Part shown: positions 14,860 through 24,900 of the stretch, piece after piece
How the letters are laid out: every line of letters begins with the position of its first letter
How positions within the stretch are numbered: the stretch's first letter is position 1
DNA from: Kiritimatiellia bacterium
Lineage (GTDB): Bacteria; Verrucomicrobiota; Kiritimatiellia; RFP12; DVOR01
Reading direction: 5' to 3'
Assembly (NCBI GenBank): GCA_900771325.1
Contig: CAAGNN010000048.1
Span: 1-50,046 of the forward strand
DNA: 50,046 nucleotides
Made by a program: the position numbers and the translations under genes
The notes under the pieces: generated by a model
What the model saw: the letters and a program-made list of their open reading frames with translations, nothing else
The model's database searches: none
Told to the model about the DNA's origin: nothing

Positions 14860-14868
14860 TGCTATGCT
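14860..14868 (+). promoter_or_regulatory. Extended -10 promoter of the TatD-type gene
   Basis: TATGCT at 14863-14868 is preceded by TGC, an extended -10. No clear -35 is seen. AAGGAG follows at 14883-14888. Confidence 0.5.
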
Positions 14869-14895
14869 ATTGGGCGTTGGTTAAGGAGTGAAGCA

Positions 14896-15741
14896 ATGAA
14901 ACCGATCATTGAGCCGCACATTCACATGATTTCGCGGACGACGGACGAGTATATGGCGATGCGCGCGCACGGAATTCGCGTGTGCGTGGAGCCTTCGTTC
15001 TGGCAGGGAGCGAACCGCCGTTATGCGGGGAGTTTCTTCGATTACTTCCGGCTGTCGCTGGAGTTTGAGCACACGCGCGCGGCGCGCTTTGGGGTGGACC
15101 ATTGGAGCGCGATTGGGATGAACCCGAAGGAGGCCGAGGACCGGCGGTTGGCCGATGAGGTCATTGACGGGATGGGCGAATACCTGGATCATCCGCGTTG
15201 CGTGGCGCTGGGGGAGATTGGCTTCAACAACATTACCGAGAACGAGGAGCACGCGCTGGTGCGCCAGCTGCGTCTGGCCGAGGAGCGCAAGATGCCGGTG
15301 GTGCTGCACCTGCCGCACTTCAACAAGCTCAAGGGCATCAAGCGCGTGCTGGAGATTATTGCGGGCGAGGGGCTGACGCGCGAGCGCATCGACATCGACC
15401 ACAACGTCGAGGAGACCATCGCCCTGGCCCTGGAGAGCGGTTGCTACGCGGGGATGACGGTCTACCCCTACTCCAAGCTGTCGCCCGAGCGCGTGAGCGC
15501 GATGATTCGCGAGCACGGCCACGAGCGCGTCATCGTCAATGGTTCAGCCGATTGGGGCATCAGCGATCCGCTCTCGCTCGTGAAGGTCATTGAGCGTCTG
15601 CGCGCCGACGGCTTTGGCGAGGAGGTCATCGAGCAGATTACCTACCACACGCCAATGGCCTTCTACAGCGCTTCGCCCCACTGGAAGCCCAACTTCGAGA
15701 TTGTCCCGCAGGACCCCACCACCTTCCAACGCCAGCCCTAA
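14896..15741 (+). CDS. TatD-family metal-dependent hydrolase, ebo-cluster type
   Basis: The 281-residue protein is an amidohydrolase-superfamily TIM barrel. The first metal motif HIH is at residues 8-10 (EPHIHM), an acidic ligand lies in VALGEIGFN, then VVLHLPHF and IDIDHNVEE, and a late NGSADWGISD. The early block RTTDEYMAMRAHGIRVCVEP with SFWQGANRR and GSFFDYF is unlike housekeeping TatD nucleases and resembles the TatD-type protein of ebo (edgy/eustigmatophyte-bacterial) clusters, whose products act in export or trafficking of an unknown metabolite. An EboC-like prenyltransferase lies 5.2 kb downstream on the same strand. The start at 14896 has a good AAGGAG. The substrate is unknown. Confidence 0.78.
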   Translation: MKPIIEPHIHMISRTTDEYMAMRAHGIRVCVEPSFWQGANRRYAGSFFDYFRLSLEFEHTRAARFGVDHWSAIGMNPKEAEDRRLADEVIDGMGEYLDHPRCVALGEIGFNNITENEEHALVRQLRLAEERKMPVVLHLPHFNKLKGIKRVLEIIAGEGLTRERIDIDHNVEETIALALESGCYAGMTVYPYSKLSPERVSAMIREHGHERVIVNGSADWGISDPLSLVKVIERLRADGFGEEVIEQITYHTPMAFYSASPHWKPNFEIVPQDPTTFQRQP

Positions 15742-15759
15742 GGCCCAAGGAGAGACGCG

Positions 15760-18681
15760 ATGAGCCCCGAGACCCCGCCCGAATCCGTTCAGCCCGGCGC
15801 TGCCGAGGGCCAGCGGACGGTGGTGCTCACGCCCGGCACCGAGGGGGCCACCCTCAAACCGGCCGAGGCCGCCTCCGGCCGCAGCCCCTCCGATGATTAC
15901 GCCATCTGCGGCAAGATTGGCGATGGCGGGATGGGCGTGGTCTACCTGGCGCGCGACCGCCGTCTGGGGCGCTATGTGGCGATCAAGCGCTTGAACGAGC
16001 GCGCGCTGGAAGATCCCACCCTGCGCGCCCGCTTCCTGCAAGAGGCCCGCGCCGTTGCTGCCCTCAACCACGCCTACATCGTGCACATCTACGCACTGGG
16101 CGAGGACGCGCTGGGGCCCTACATCGTGATGGAGTACGTCTCGGGCCCGACGCAGACCACCGAGGTGGTCGTGCCCGAAGCCACCGAAGCCCCGCCCCTC
16201 AAGAACCTTTCCCTAGAGCAATTCATCAACCGCCAAGGGCCGATGACCGCCGACGAGGCCGTCGCAATGGTCCTCAAGATCGCCCGGGCGATGGTCTACG
16301 CCCACAGCTGCGGGGTGATCCACCGCGACCTCAAGCCCGCGAACATCCTCCTGGATCCCTCCTGCGAACCGAAGATCGTCGACTTTGGTCTGGCGCGCTT
16401 GGCCCCGAAGGGCGACGGGCAGACGCAGGTGGAAGAACTGACCGTTCCGGGCGAGAAGCTCATCAGCCTGGGCTACTCCGCCCCCGAGCTCGAGCAAGAT
16501 GCCTCGACCAGCGATGCGCGCGCGGACATCTACTCCCTCGGCGCCATCCTCTACTTCCTCCTCACCGGGCGCAACCCCCGCTACTACCGCGAACAGGACG
16601 TGCCCGCTTTCTTGCGCGAGGTGCTCCGCCGCAGCCTCGAGACCGTCCGCGAGCAACGCTTCCGCTCGGCGCAGGACTTTGTGCGCGCTCTCACTGAGGC
16701 CGCCAGCCACGGCAAGACCGTTGCCCCCACCATCAAGACCACCTGGCGCTGCAAGTGGTGCGACGCGGTCAACCCCATCAGCACCAAGTTCTGCGCCGAG
16801 TGCGGCTGGGATGGCAGCGAGCGTTGCCTGGAATGTGGCGCGGAGACCTTCGTGGGCCAGCAGTATTGCCCCAGCTGCGGGGCCGACTGCCGGATGTATG
16901 AGCACGTGGCCGGCATCCTCAAGCTGATGGACGCGGCCTGGGAGGAGCGGCGCTTCGAGCGCCTGGCCACCATCGCCGGCAGGCTCCACGGCTTCGAGCC
17001 CTCCGGCCCCACCGGCCGAAAGTTCCTCGCCCAAGCCCAGGAACGCGTGGAGGAGGCCGAGCGCAAGGTCGCCCGCCGTAACCGCCTCGCCAGCCTCATC
17101 CCCAACGAACTCAAGGCCGAGAACTACGAGCGCGCCCAGGCCTTCATCGAGGAGTTCCGCCAGCTCAACGAGGACCCGATGGTCTACGAAGAGGAGTTGC
17201 GCGACCTGCCTAGCCGCATCGTTGCGCGCGACCTTGTCCGCATTCGCCAGTGCATCCGCTCGCGCGACTGGGCCACCGCCCGCCTGCTCATCGGCAACCT
17301 GGCCGTCAAGTACGGCGACCTGCCTGAGTTCCGCGATGTGCGCGCCCGCCTTGCAGCGCACGATCGCTTCCGCCGCCGCCTCCGCTGGGCCTGGGCGCTC
17401 GGGGCCGTCGCCGTGCTCTACCTGCTCTCCTTGCCTCTGGCCGGGCGCCTCGCCGGCGGCACCTTCGGTCCCTTCCTCCAAGGCCTCTACACCCCCGCGC
17501 GCCACGCCAGCCGTCTGCCGGGCCTCGCAGCCGGGATGCGCGCCTATGTAGCGCTCTGCGGCCAAGCCACCTCCCCGGAGGACTACTTCCCCAAGGCCGA
17601 AGCGGGCACCCACGCAGCCACCGCCCAGGCCGAAACGCGCGCAGTCCTGCCCGAAGCGGAGGAGCTCCGGCGCCAGGCCTTTGAGGTGCTGTTGCGCGAC
17701 CTGGCGCAGCGCCAGCAAGCCCAGCGCGCCGACCTCCTCCTACGCTACGGCCAGGAACTCACCGAGTTCCGCCGCTCGGCCCAAGGCGAGGGCAACTACG
17801 AGGGCGTGGTAGCCGCCGAACGCGCCATCGCAGACTACGAGGAGAACAACACCCTCGCCCTTCCCCAGCCCGAAGAGCCCGAGGGTCTGGTGGTCCTCAA
17901 GCGCCGCCTGGTGCAACTGCGCGATGACCAGGAGGCCCTCACTGCCCGCCAGATGGTCTCCGCCGCCAAGAAGTTCATCGCCACCCTCGAAGAGAGCCTC
18001 AAGACCTACACCCAGCAGGGCCAGATGGACCTGGCCGGGGCCATCTCCGAAGAGATCCAGCGCGTCCGCCGCCTGCCCGAGGTCACCAAGGCCGAGGCGC
18101 TCCTGGCCAGCGCCGCCCCCTCCACCACCGTCCAGGCCTTCCTCCCGGGCACCACGCCCAGCGCAGACCGCTCGGCCGTCACCAGCGTGCTCGACAGCCT
18201 CAAATCCAAGAGCGACGCCCTGCGCAAGGATCTCGATGCGCTCGACCGCCAAGCCGAGGGCCAGTTGCGCGATTGGCCGCAGCAGTACAACGCCGCCCTC
18301 GTCGCGCTGATGGAAGGCTTCCGCCAGTCGGGCAACTACAACGCCTGGGAGGCCGCCTCCGCCGAGCTCGCCCGCTTCGAGGAGAACGCCACCCTCCGCT
18401 CGGAGGACGTGGTGGAGTATCCCGTGGGGCTGCGCCAGACCCAGGAGGTCTTCCTCCAGCGCCAGGTGAATGTGGCCGAAGAGCGCGACGCGCAGAAGCG
18501 CAAGGTCTTCCAGGAGGCCGTCCACGCCCTGGAAGCGATGAAGGCCGACTTCACCAAGCAGGGGCAGATGGAGGCCGCCGCCGCGGTCAACCAGGAACTG
18601 CGCCTCCTGCTCAGCAACCCCAAGTATCGCCCGCTGGCCCAGCCGCATCTGCTCGAGGCCGCGCCCAAGCCGACCCCTTAA
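15760..18681 (+). CDS. Ser/Thr protein kinase with double zinc ribbon, one membrane helix and a periplasmic coiled-coil region
   Basis: This 973-residue Hanks-type kinase has all core motifs: GDGGMGVVY loop, Lys76 in VAIKRL, HRDLKPANIL with Asp190, DFG as Asp208, and an APE-like APELEQ. A cytoplasmic double zinc ribbon follows (CKWC, CAEC, CLEC, CPSC; Cys331 to Cys377), then a helical stretch. One membrane helix lies near residues 545-566 (WALGAVAVLYLLSLPLAG). The outer 400 residues are mostly coiled coil, with a repeated module: EGNYEGVVAAERAIADYEENNTL and a later SGNYNAWEAASAELARFEENATL. The layout is typical of PVC-type receptor kinases. The signal sensed is unknown. AAGGAGAG precedes the ATG; the hydrolase upstream ends 18 bases earlier and pyrK starts 23 bases after. 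Confidence 0.9.
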   Translation: MSPETPPESVQPGAAEGQRTVVLTPGTEGATLKPAEAASGRSPSDDYAICGKIGDGGMGVVYLARDRRLGRYVAIKRLNERALEDPTLRARFLQEARAVAALNHAYIVHIYALGEDALGPYIVMEYVSGPTQTTEVVVPEATEAPPLKNLSLEQFINRQGPMTADEAVAMVLKIARAMVYAHSCGVIHRDLKPANILLDPSCEPKIVDFGLARLAPKGDGQTQVEELTVPGEKLISLGYSAPELEQDASTSDARADIYSLGAILYFLLTGRNPRYYREQDVPAFLREVLRRSLETVREQRFRSAQDFVRALTEAASHGKTVAPTIKTTWRCKWCDAVNPISTKFCAECGWDGSERCLECGAETFVGQQYCPSCGADCRMYEHVAGILKLMDAAWEERRFERLATIAGRLHGFEPSGPTGRKFLAQAQERVEEAERKVARRNRLASLIPNELKAENYERAQAFIEEFRQLNEDPMVYEEELRDLPSRIVARDLVRIRQCIRSRDWATARLLIGNLAVKYGDLPEFRDVRARLAAHDRFRRRLRWAWALGAVAVLYLLSLPLAGRLAGGTFGPFLQGLYTPARHASRLPGLAAGMRAYVALCGQATSPEDYFPKAEAGTHAATAQAETRAVLPEAEELRRQAFEVLLRDLAQRQQAQRADLLLRYGQELTEFRRSAQGEGNYEGVVAAERAIADYEENNTLALPQPEEPEGLVVLKRRLVQLRDDQEALTARQMVSAAKKFIATLEESLKTYTQQGQMDLAGAISEEIQRVRRLPEVTKAEALLASAAPSTTVQAFLPGTTPSADRSAVTSVLDSLKSKSDALRKDLDALDRQAEGQLRDWPQQYNAALVALMEGFRQSGNYNAWEAASAELARFEENATLRSEDVVEYPVGLRQTQEVFLQRQVNVAEERDAQKRKVFQEAVHALEAMKADFTKQGQMEAAAAVNQELRLLLSNPKYRPLAQPHLLEAAPKPTP

Positions 18682-18704
18682 TGCCCCCTTTGGAGGATTC
18701 CACG

Positions 18705-19475
18705 ATGACCGATTGCGTTGCCGAACTGCTCTCTATCCGCCCGCTGGCCCAAGGCTATCAGGTGCTAACCCTGCACGCGCCCGAGCTGGCCGCCGAGGCC
18801 CAGCCCGGCCAATTCGTCCACCTGCAGGTGCCCACCCTCGAGCCCTCGCGCCTGCGCCGCCCCTTCAGTATCTACGATGCCGAGCCCGAGTCCGGCCGCC
18901 TCTACATCCTCTACAAGGTCGTCGGCTTTGGCACCGCGCGCCTGGCCGCCGTCACCCCGGGCACCAAGCTCAACATCCTCGGGCCCATCGGCCGCCCCTT
19001 CCCGCTCGACCCCGCCGGCACGCCCTACCTCGTCGGCGGCGGCTACGGCGTAGCCCCGCTCTGGTTCCTCTCGCGCAAGTTGCCGCGCAAGGGCGTCCTC
19101 TTCGTCGGCGGACGCACGGCGGCCGACATCCTGGAGGTCGACCGCTTCCGCGAGGCCGGCTGGGAGGTGCGCGTGGCCACGCAGGATGGCAGCCTGGGCG
19201 AGCAGGGTCTGGTCACCGTTCCCCTCGATGCCGCCCTCGCAGCCGACCCGAAGGCCGAACTCTTCGCCTGCGGACCCGATGGAATGCTCAAGGCCGTTGG
19301 AGAGCGCGCCATCGCCCACAACATCAAGGGCTGGCTCTCGCTCGATAAGCATATGGCCTGTGGCGTGGGCGCCTGCCTGGCGTGCGTCCAGAAGCTCCGC
19401 ACTCCCGAGGGCGAAAAGCTCGCGCGCGTCTGCGTCGATGGCCCCGTCTTCGAAGCGCGCGACATCGTCTGGTAG
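18705..19475 (+). CDS. pyrK: Dihydroorotate dehydrogenase electron-transfer subunit PyrK-like
   Basis: The 256-residue flavoprotein belongs to the ferredoxin-NADP reductase superfamily, PyrK branch. RRPFSIYDAE binds FAD, VGGGYGVAPLWFL and FACGPDGML are nucleotide-binding, and the C-terminal CGVGACLACVQKL with a later VCVDGPVF supplies the four Cys of the 2Fe-2S cluster. In type B enzymes PyrK carries electrons from PyrD to NAD+ in pyrimidine synthesis. No pyrD is in the window, so a different dehydrogenase partner is possible. The start at 18705 is preferred over an in-frame ATG at 18681 because GGAGG (18692-18696) precedes it. The stop codon overlaps the ribosome-binding site of the next gene. 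Confidence 0.87.
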   Translation: MTDCVAELLSIRPLAQGYQVLTLHAPELAAEAQPGQFVHLQVPTLEPSRLRRPFSIYDAEPESGRLYILYKVVGFGTARLAAVTPGTKLNILGPIGRPFPLDPAGTPYLVGGGYGVAPLWFLSRKLPRKGVLFVGGRTAADILEVDRFREAGWEVRVATQDGSLGEQGLVTVPLDAALAADPKAELFACGPDGMLKAVGERAIAHNIKGWLSLDKHMACGVGACLACVQKLRTPEGEKLARVCVDGPVFEARDIVW

Positions 19476-19483
19476 GAGGCTCT

Positions 19484-20983
19484 ATGAAGCGCCTTGCCCT
19501 TGCCCTCCTCGCCGGCCTCTGCGCCCTCGTAGCCTCGGCCACGCCCCTCTCCGATCTCTATCGCGAGGCCGCCGCGCTCCCCCTCCCGGCCTCCCCGCGT
19601 CTGGCTGCCGTCGATGCCGCCGCCACCCTCGCCGCCACGCCTAACTCCTCGGCCGACTGGGCCACCCTGCAGCAGGCCCTCGAACAAGGCGACCTCCCCC
19701 CCAATGGCGCCCTTCTGGTCGAGGCCCTCCTCGCCCTCGATGCCGCCGCCAATAACGACCTCGAGCGCTACAAGGCCCGTGCCATCGCCCTCAAGGCCAA
19801 GACCACCAGCGCCACCCTGCGCAAGGCTGTCGACCTCACCGACCTGCTTGGCCCCTGCCCCGCGTGCGGCGGCAAGATGACCTGCCCCACCTGCCGCGGC
19901 TCGCTCAAGTGCGCCACCTGCAAGGGCCGCGGCTCCCTCACCAAGCGCACCGCCAGCGGCAAGACCATCTCCCTCGACTCCCCCCAACGCATCCGCTGCG
20001 CCGCCTGCTCCGGCTCGGGCAAGTGCTCCGCCTGCCAGGGCCGCCCGATCACCTGCACGCATTGTAGCGGCAGCGGCAATGCCCCCGATGCAATCCAGCT
20101 TCAGGCCCGTATCGCCCAGCTCGCCGGCCAACTCCAAGCCCACCTCACCGCCCAGTTCAAGGAGGACCTCGCCGCCCGCGAGCAGAGCACCCTCCTCGCC
20201 GCCGAGCTCAAGCAAGCCCAAAACCTCTCCGACCCCGCCGAGGCCCTTGCCCTCCTCACTGCCCTGCCGCCCGAGCGCGTGGCTGCCGTCCAGTGGTCCA
20301 GCGTCACCGCCTTGCGTGCCGAGCTCGAGGCCATCGTCTCCAAGACGCGCGAGCGCGCCGCCGCCGAGGCCAACGCCCGCGCCGAACTGCGCAGCGCCAT
20401 CGCCCAGGCCCAGCGCGCCGAAGATCCCCTCCGGGGGATGGTCCAACTCCTCCCGCGCTTCGAGCAATTCGCCCAGAGCGATGCCCTCCCCGAACTCACC
20501 TCGGCCTTCGATGGCCTCCTCGCCGCCGCCAAGGCCCAACGCCGCCTCCAGCGCGAAGGCCTTGAAGAGCGCGTTGGGGCTCTCGCCCGCCTCCAGGCCC
20601 AGCCCGCGCTCTTGCTCGACCAAGCCAACGCCCTCCTGGCCGACTGGCCAGAGGCCGATGCCCCCAAGGCCTTGCGCGACTACGCCCAGCGCGCCAACCG
20701 CCCCGACCTCACCGCCTTCCTCAAGGAACGCCCCTTCGAGGCCGCGCGCGCCAACCTCGAACGCATTCGCCAAAAGACCGAGGAGCGCCTTCAGGCCGAA
20801 GCCGCCGCCAAGCCCGCCTGGTGGATCTGGGCCGGCGCCGGCCTCGGCGGCCTCTTCGCCCTCTACCTTCTCTACGCGGCCATCACTGGCATCCTCGCCC
20901 GGAAGGCCGAGCGCGAGCGCCAGGCCCGCCAGCGCGCCGCCCTCGAAAGCGTCCGCGCCACGATGGCCCGCCGCCGCCATTGA
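19484..20983 (+). CDS. Exported protein with DnaJ-type zinc fingers and a C-terminal membrane helix
   Basis: A signal peptide (MKRLALALLAGLCALVASAT) is followed by a helical domain. A DnaJ-like cysteine-rich region then spans about residues 125-205: CPACGGKMTCPTC, CATCKGRG, CAACSGSGKCSAC and CTHCSGSGN, eight CxxC pairs counting close repeats. A long Ala-rich coiled coil follows, and one membrane helix (WWIWAGAGLGGLFALYLLY, about residues 446-464) lies before a basic tail. There is no J domain, so it is not DnaJ itself. Zinc or redox-linked protein binding at the cell surface is a guess. The topology, with fingers outside and tail inside, is inferred. It starts eight bases after pyrK and ends three bases before the prenyltransferase gene. 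Confidence 0.75.
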   Translation: MKRLALALLAGLCALVASATPLSDLYREAAALPLPASPRLAAVDAAATLAATPNSSADWATLQQALEQGDLPPNGALLVEALLALDAAANNDLERYKARAIALKAKTTSATLRKAVDLTDLLGPCPACGGKMTCPTCRGSLKCATCKGRGSLTKRTASGKTISLDSPQRIRCAACSGSGKCSACQGRPITCTHCSGSGNAPDAIQLQARIAQLAGQLQAHLTAQFKEDLAAREQSTLLAAELKQAQNLSDPAEALALLTALPPERVAAVQWSSVTALRAELEAIVSKTRERAAAEANARAELRSAIAQAQRAEDPLRGMVQLLPRFEQFAQSDALPELTSAFDGLLAAAKAQRRLQREGLEERVGALARLQAQPALLLDQANALLADWPEADAPKALRDYAQRANRPDLTAFLKERPFEAARANLERIRQKTEERLQAEAAAKPAWWIWAGAGLGGLFALYLLYAAITGILARKAERERQARQRAALESVRATMARRRH

Positions 20984-20986
20984 GCG

Positions 20987-21850
20987 ATGAGCGCACGCCC
21001 CCACCCCGCCCGTCGCCTCCACGCCTGGCTCGAGCTGTTGCGCCTGCCCAACCTTTTCACCGTCCCGGGCGATGTGCTCGCCGGCTGGGCCCTCGCCGGG
21101 CAGGGCGGCAACCCCACCCTCGCCCTCCTCGCTTCCCTCGGCCTCTACGCCGCCGGTCTCCTCTGGAACGACCTCTTCGACCTGCGCATCGACGCGCGCG
21201 AACGCCCGCGCCGCCCCCTCCCCTCCGGCCGCGTCCCCTGCCGCCACGCCCTCTTCGCCGCCCTCGCCCTCAGCGCCCTCGCCCCCCTCCTGGTCCTCAA
21301 CGCCTGGCCCGTAGCCGTCACCCTCCTCGCCCTCATCCTCTTCTACGATGCCCTCGCCAAGCGCATTGCCGGCCTCGGTGTGGTGACAATGGGGGCTTGC
21401 CGGGGCGTGAACCTCCTCCTCGGCGTGGCCGTAGCCTGCCCGGGCGGCCCCAGCGTTTGGCCGCCCCTAGCCTGGCTCGCGGCTGGGCTGATGACGCTCT
21501 ACATCGTCGGTGTCTCCATTGTGGCGCGCAACGAAGCCAACCCCCGGGCGAAGGTCGGCCGCGCCTGGCGCGCCTTCCCCGTGGCGATGACCCTCCTCTT
21601 TGTGCCGATTGGCTGGCTACGCGGCGCGCCGATGCTCTGGGCAGCCCCCGTGGCCTGCCTCCCGCTCCTGCCGCTGCTCCTCATCCGCCGCCCCATTCCG
21701 GCGCTCGTCGGCGGCCTCATCCGCCACCTCATTCTCCTGCAAGCGCTCTGGTGCCTCCTCGCCACCGGCGCCCTCTGGCCCCTCCCGGCCCTCCTCCTCG
21801 CTTGCGCCCTCGCCGCCGCCCTCGCCGGCCGCACCTTTGCCGGCTCGTAA
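20987..21850 (+). CDS. UbiA-family prenyltransferase, EboC-like
   Basis: The 287-residue protein has about eight membrane helices. The first Asp-rich motif is NDLFDLRIDARERPRRPLPS (residues 61-80), which binds the prenyl diphosphate through magnesium. The block YDALAKRIAGLGVVTMGACR with GVNLLLGV and YIVGVSIVARNEA matches EboC-type members rather than menaquinone or ubiquinone UbiA enzymes. EboC belongs to a widespread cluster for an uncharacterised exported metabolite. With the ebo-type TatD hydrolase at 14896 it suggests part of that pathway here, although other ebo genes are not seen. It starts three bases after the preceding stop, so translation is probably coupled. Confidence 0.82.
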   Translation: MSARPHPARRLHAWLELLRLPNLFTVPGDVLAGWALAGQGGNPTLALLASLGLYAAGLLWNDLFDLRIDARERPRRPLPSGRVPCRHALFAALALSALAPLLVLNAWPVAVTLLALILFYDALAKRIAGLGVVTMGACRGVNLLLGVAVACPGGPSVWPPLAWLAAGLMTLYIVGVSIVARNEANPRAKVGRAWRAFPVAMTLLFVPIGWLRGAPMLWAAPVACLPLLPLLLIRRPIPALVGGLIRHLILLQALWCLLATGALWPLPALLLACALAAALAGRTFAGS

Positions 21851-21927
21851 AGCGCGGCCCACGCCCGCCCTTGTTCAGCCCAGACCAGGGGCGACTGGCT
21901 GGCGCGTACTCTCCTCCCCGCTCCGGC

Positions 21928-21956
21928 TTGCCTTTCGGGAAGAGGTTTGTTATGTT
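21928..21956 (+). promoter_or_regulatory. Promoter of the alpha-2-macroglobulin-pbpC operon
   Basis: TTGCCT (21928-21933) and TATGTT (21951-21956) are 17 bp apart, with the same -35 hexamer and spacing as the thrS and cas9 promoters. AAGGAG follows at 21979. Confidence 0.75.
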
Positions 21957-21991
21957 CCGGGGCATTCTGCTGACCTTCAAGGAGTGAGACG

Positions 21992-24900
21992 ATGTGTAGG
22001 TTCAAATGGCTGAAAGGCCTGTTGATTGCGGTGCCGTCGGTGGTGCTGCTGGCCGCGGTAAGCGGCGTGGTTGCCTTCTATTTCCACATTTGGCGGGTGC
22101 CCGAGCGGCGACAAGCTGCCGTGCAATGGCTGATTGCGGCGGCCGAAGAGCCCCCCGCCGAGGAGCCGAGCGCGCCCGAGAACCCAGCACCCGAGGCCAC
22201 CCCAACGCCCGAACCCGCCCCCCAAGAGCCCCAAGTCTCTTCTTTCTACCTAGCGAGCTGGCAGATCGAGCGGCGCGGCACGAACTTTGCCGTGCAACTG
22301 CGCTTCCTGCCGGATGCCGAGTTTTCGGAGCCGCCGTCGGCCGACCGCTTCGCCGTAACCCCGCAGGTGGCCAACCTCAAGCCCACGGTGAACTACGCCG
22401 GGCGGCTGGACCTGGCCGGTGACTGGCAGCCGGGGCAGACCTATCAGGTGACGGTCAAGGCCGGGCTGCAGGATCGCCACGGGCGCACCTTGCCCGACAC
22501 CGTCACGCGCTCGGTCACAATGCCCGAATGCGCGCCCAGCCTCCAGTTCCTCACCACTGGCAGCTACCTGCCGCTCAGCCGCCCGCGCCTGCCCTACCGC
22601 GCCGTCAACCTCTCACCCAACGCGCACATCACCCTCTTTCGCGGCTACGAGAACAACCTCTTGCCCTTCGGCTTCACCTCCTGGGATGCGCTCAACTTGA
22701 CGCAAAAAATCGCTGAGGTGCCCTTGAACGACCCGCCGATGCCGCGCAATGTCGTCCTCGACCGCTTCTTCGACCTGGGCGCCGCCATCGACAACCGCCC
22801 CGGCGTCTACCACTTGGTCTCCTCCGAGCCCTGCCCCACCTGGACTGGCGACGAGCACCGCCTCATCGTCACCGACCTGGGCATCGCCTGGGCCTGCGAC
22901 AGCTTCACCGGCTTCGGTGTCTCCGTCCGCCGCCTCTCAACCGATGAACCCGTCCCCGGCGCAACCATCGAGGTGGCCGGCTTGAAGAACCAGTCCCTCC
23001 TGCGCGGTACCACCGACGCCGCCGGCCTGGCCATGCTCTCGCTCGTGCCCGGCGCCCTAGAGAGCGATGACTTCCCGGCGCGCAAGATGATTGTCCGCGC
23101 CGAGGGCGGCGAGTGCGTCTACCTCGACCTTCCCGAGACGGCCTTCGGCCGCTACTGCTTCGTGAACGGCCAGACCCCGCAGCCCGCCGCCGCGCTCTGG
23201 CTCGACCGCGGAGCCGTGCGCCCCGGCGAGAGTGTCCGCGCCACCGCCCTCGTCCGCCAAGCCGGCACCTCCCAGCCGCTCGCCAATCAGCCCTTCGACT
23301 TCTCCCTCTACGACGAACAGGGAAGCCTCATCCAGACGGCCACCGCCACCACCGATGTCACCGGCCAGCTCTCGGCCGACTTCACCCTCCCGCGCACGGC
23401 CAACGACGGCCTCTACTCCCTCCGCCTCGCCCTCGGCAGCGAGTTGCTGGCCTATCAACGCTTCTATGTGGCCGACTTCGTCCCCGACCGCGTCAAGCTC
23501 GCGCTCGAGCTCACCCCCACCCAGCTCACTGCCAACGCGCAGACCTACTTCGGCGCCCCCGTCGCCGGCGCCCAGGCACATATCAATCTGCGCGGCAAAC
23601 TCTCCACCTCCCTCCCCGCCGCGTGGGAAGGTTGGCAGGTGGGCCAAGGCAGCCCGCTCCCCGACACCGAGGGTGGCTCCCTCACCACTGGCGAAGATGG
23701 CACCCTCACCCATTCCACTCAGCTCATCAGCGGCCACCGCTACAGCGCGCCGGCCATCCTCTGCGCCACCGTGCACCTGAGCGAGCCCGGCGGCCGCACC
23801 GTCACCGCCAACGCCGCCACCGAGACGCTCTTCACCGAGCCGGCCTACATTGGCCTACGCGAGGGCGGCGCCTCCGGCGCGGAGGCCACCCTCCTCGTCC
23901 CCGAAGGCTCCACGGAGCGCGAGGCCGAGGTTGCAATCTCCCTCGAAGCGCGCACCTGGCGCTACCTCACCCGCCGTACCGACCTCGGCACCTACCAGCG
24001 CGAGTGGGTGGAAGAGACCCACTCCGTCAAGCCGCCGCAGAACCGGATGATCCTGCGCCAGGGAGTCGTCTCGCCCCTCGACCTCACCGGCCTCGAGCCC
24101 GGCAACTACATCGTCACCCTCACGCGCGTCGGCGACGGGGCGCAGGTGCGCAGCTCGCTCGACCTTTGGCTCGGCGACGCGCCGGCCTACGCCTCGCGCG
24201 ATAAGCGCCTGAATGTTCTCAACCTCGCCTTCGCCCCGACCCCGCGTCGCCCCGGCGAGACCACCGAGGTGGCCCTCGACCTCCCCGGCCCGGGCACCCT
24301 CCTGCTCGCCGCCGGTGCCGAGCGCCTCCAGCCCCTGCGCACCTTCGCCATCCCCCAGGCCGGGCGCTACACCTTCCCCGTTGAACTCCCGGCGGACCTC
24401 GCCTGCCGCGACTTCCCCATCGCCGTCACCTTCACCGCCGCCAACGCCGACTGCGACACCCGCCTCACCGGCCGCGCCAACCTCCCCGTCGACCAAAGCG
24501 TCCAGGCCCTCGACCTGCGCCTCAAGGCCCCCGCCCTCGCCCGCCCCGGCACCACCGTCCCCGTCACCCTCGCCCTGCCCCCGACCACCGATGCCACGCC
24601 GCGCCAGGTCACCCTCTGGGCCGTGGATGAGGGTGTCCTCGCCGTCAGCCGCTACACGCTGCCCGACCCGCTTGCCGACCTCACCGAGCTCCCCGGCACC
24701 CTCGCCAGCGGCGACCTCTACGGCCTCCTCTTCCCCGATCTGGCCATCTCGCCCGAAGGCCGCATCGGCGGCGGTGCGGGGGGCGACCTTGCCGCCTTCG
24801 AGGACCGCCCCCTGGCGCGCGTCCTCTTCGACCCCATCGCCGTCGGCCCCGATGGCCACGTGCGCGTCGACCTCCCCATCCCGGCGAACTTCCAGGGCCA

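Noticed and set aside
19484..20983. Annotation as DnaJ chaperone
   Set aside because: There is no J domain or HPD motif; only the cysteine-rich repeats are DnaJ-like, and the protein has a signal peptide and a membrane helix.
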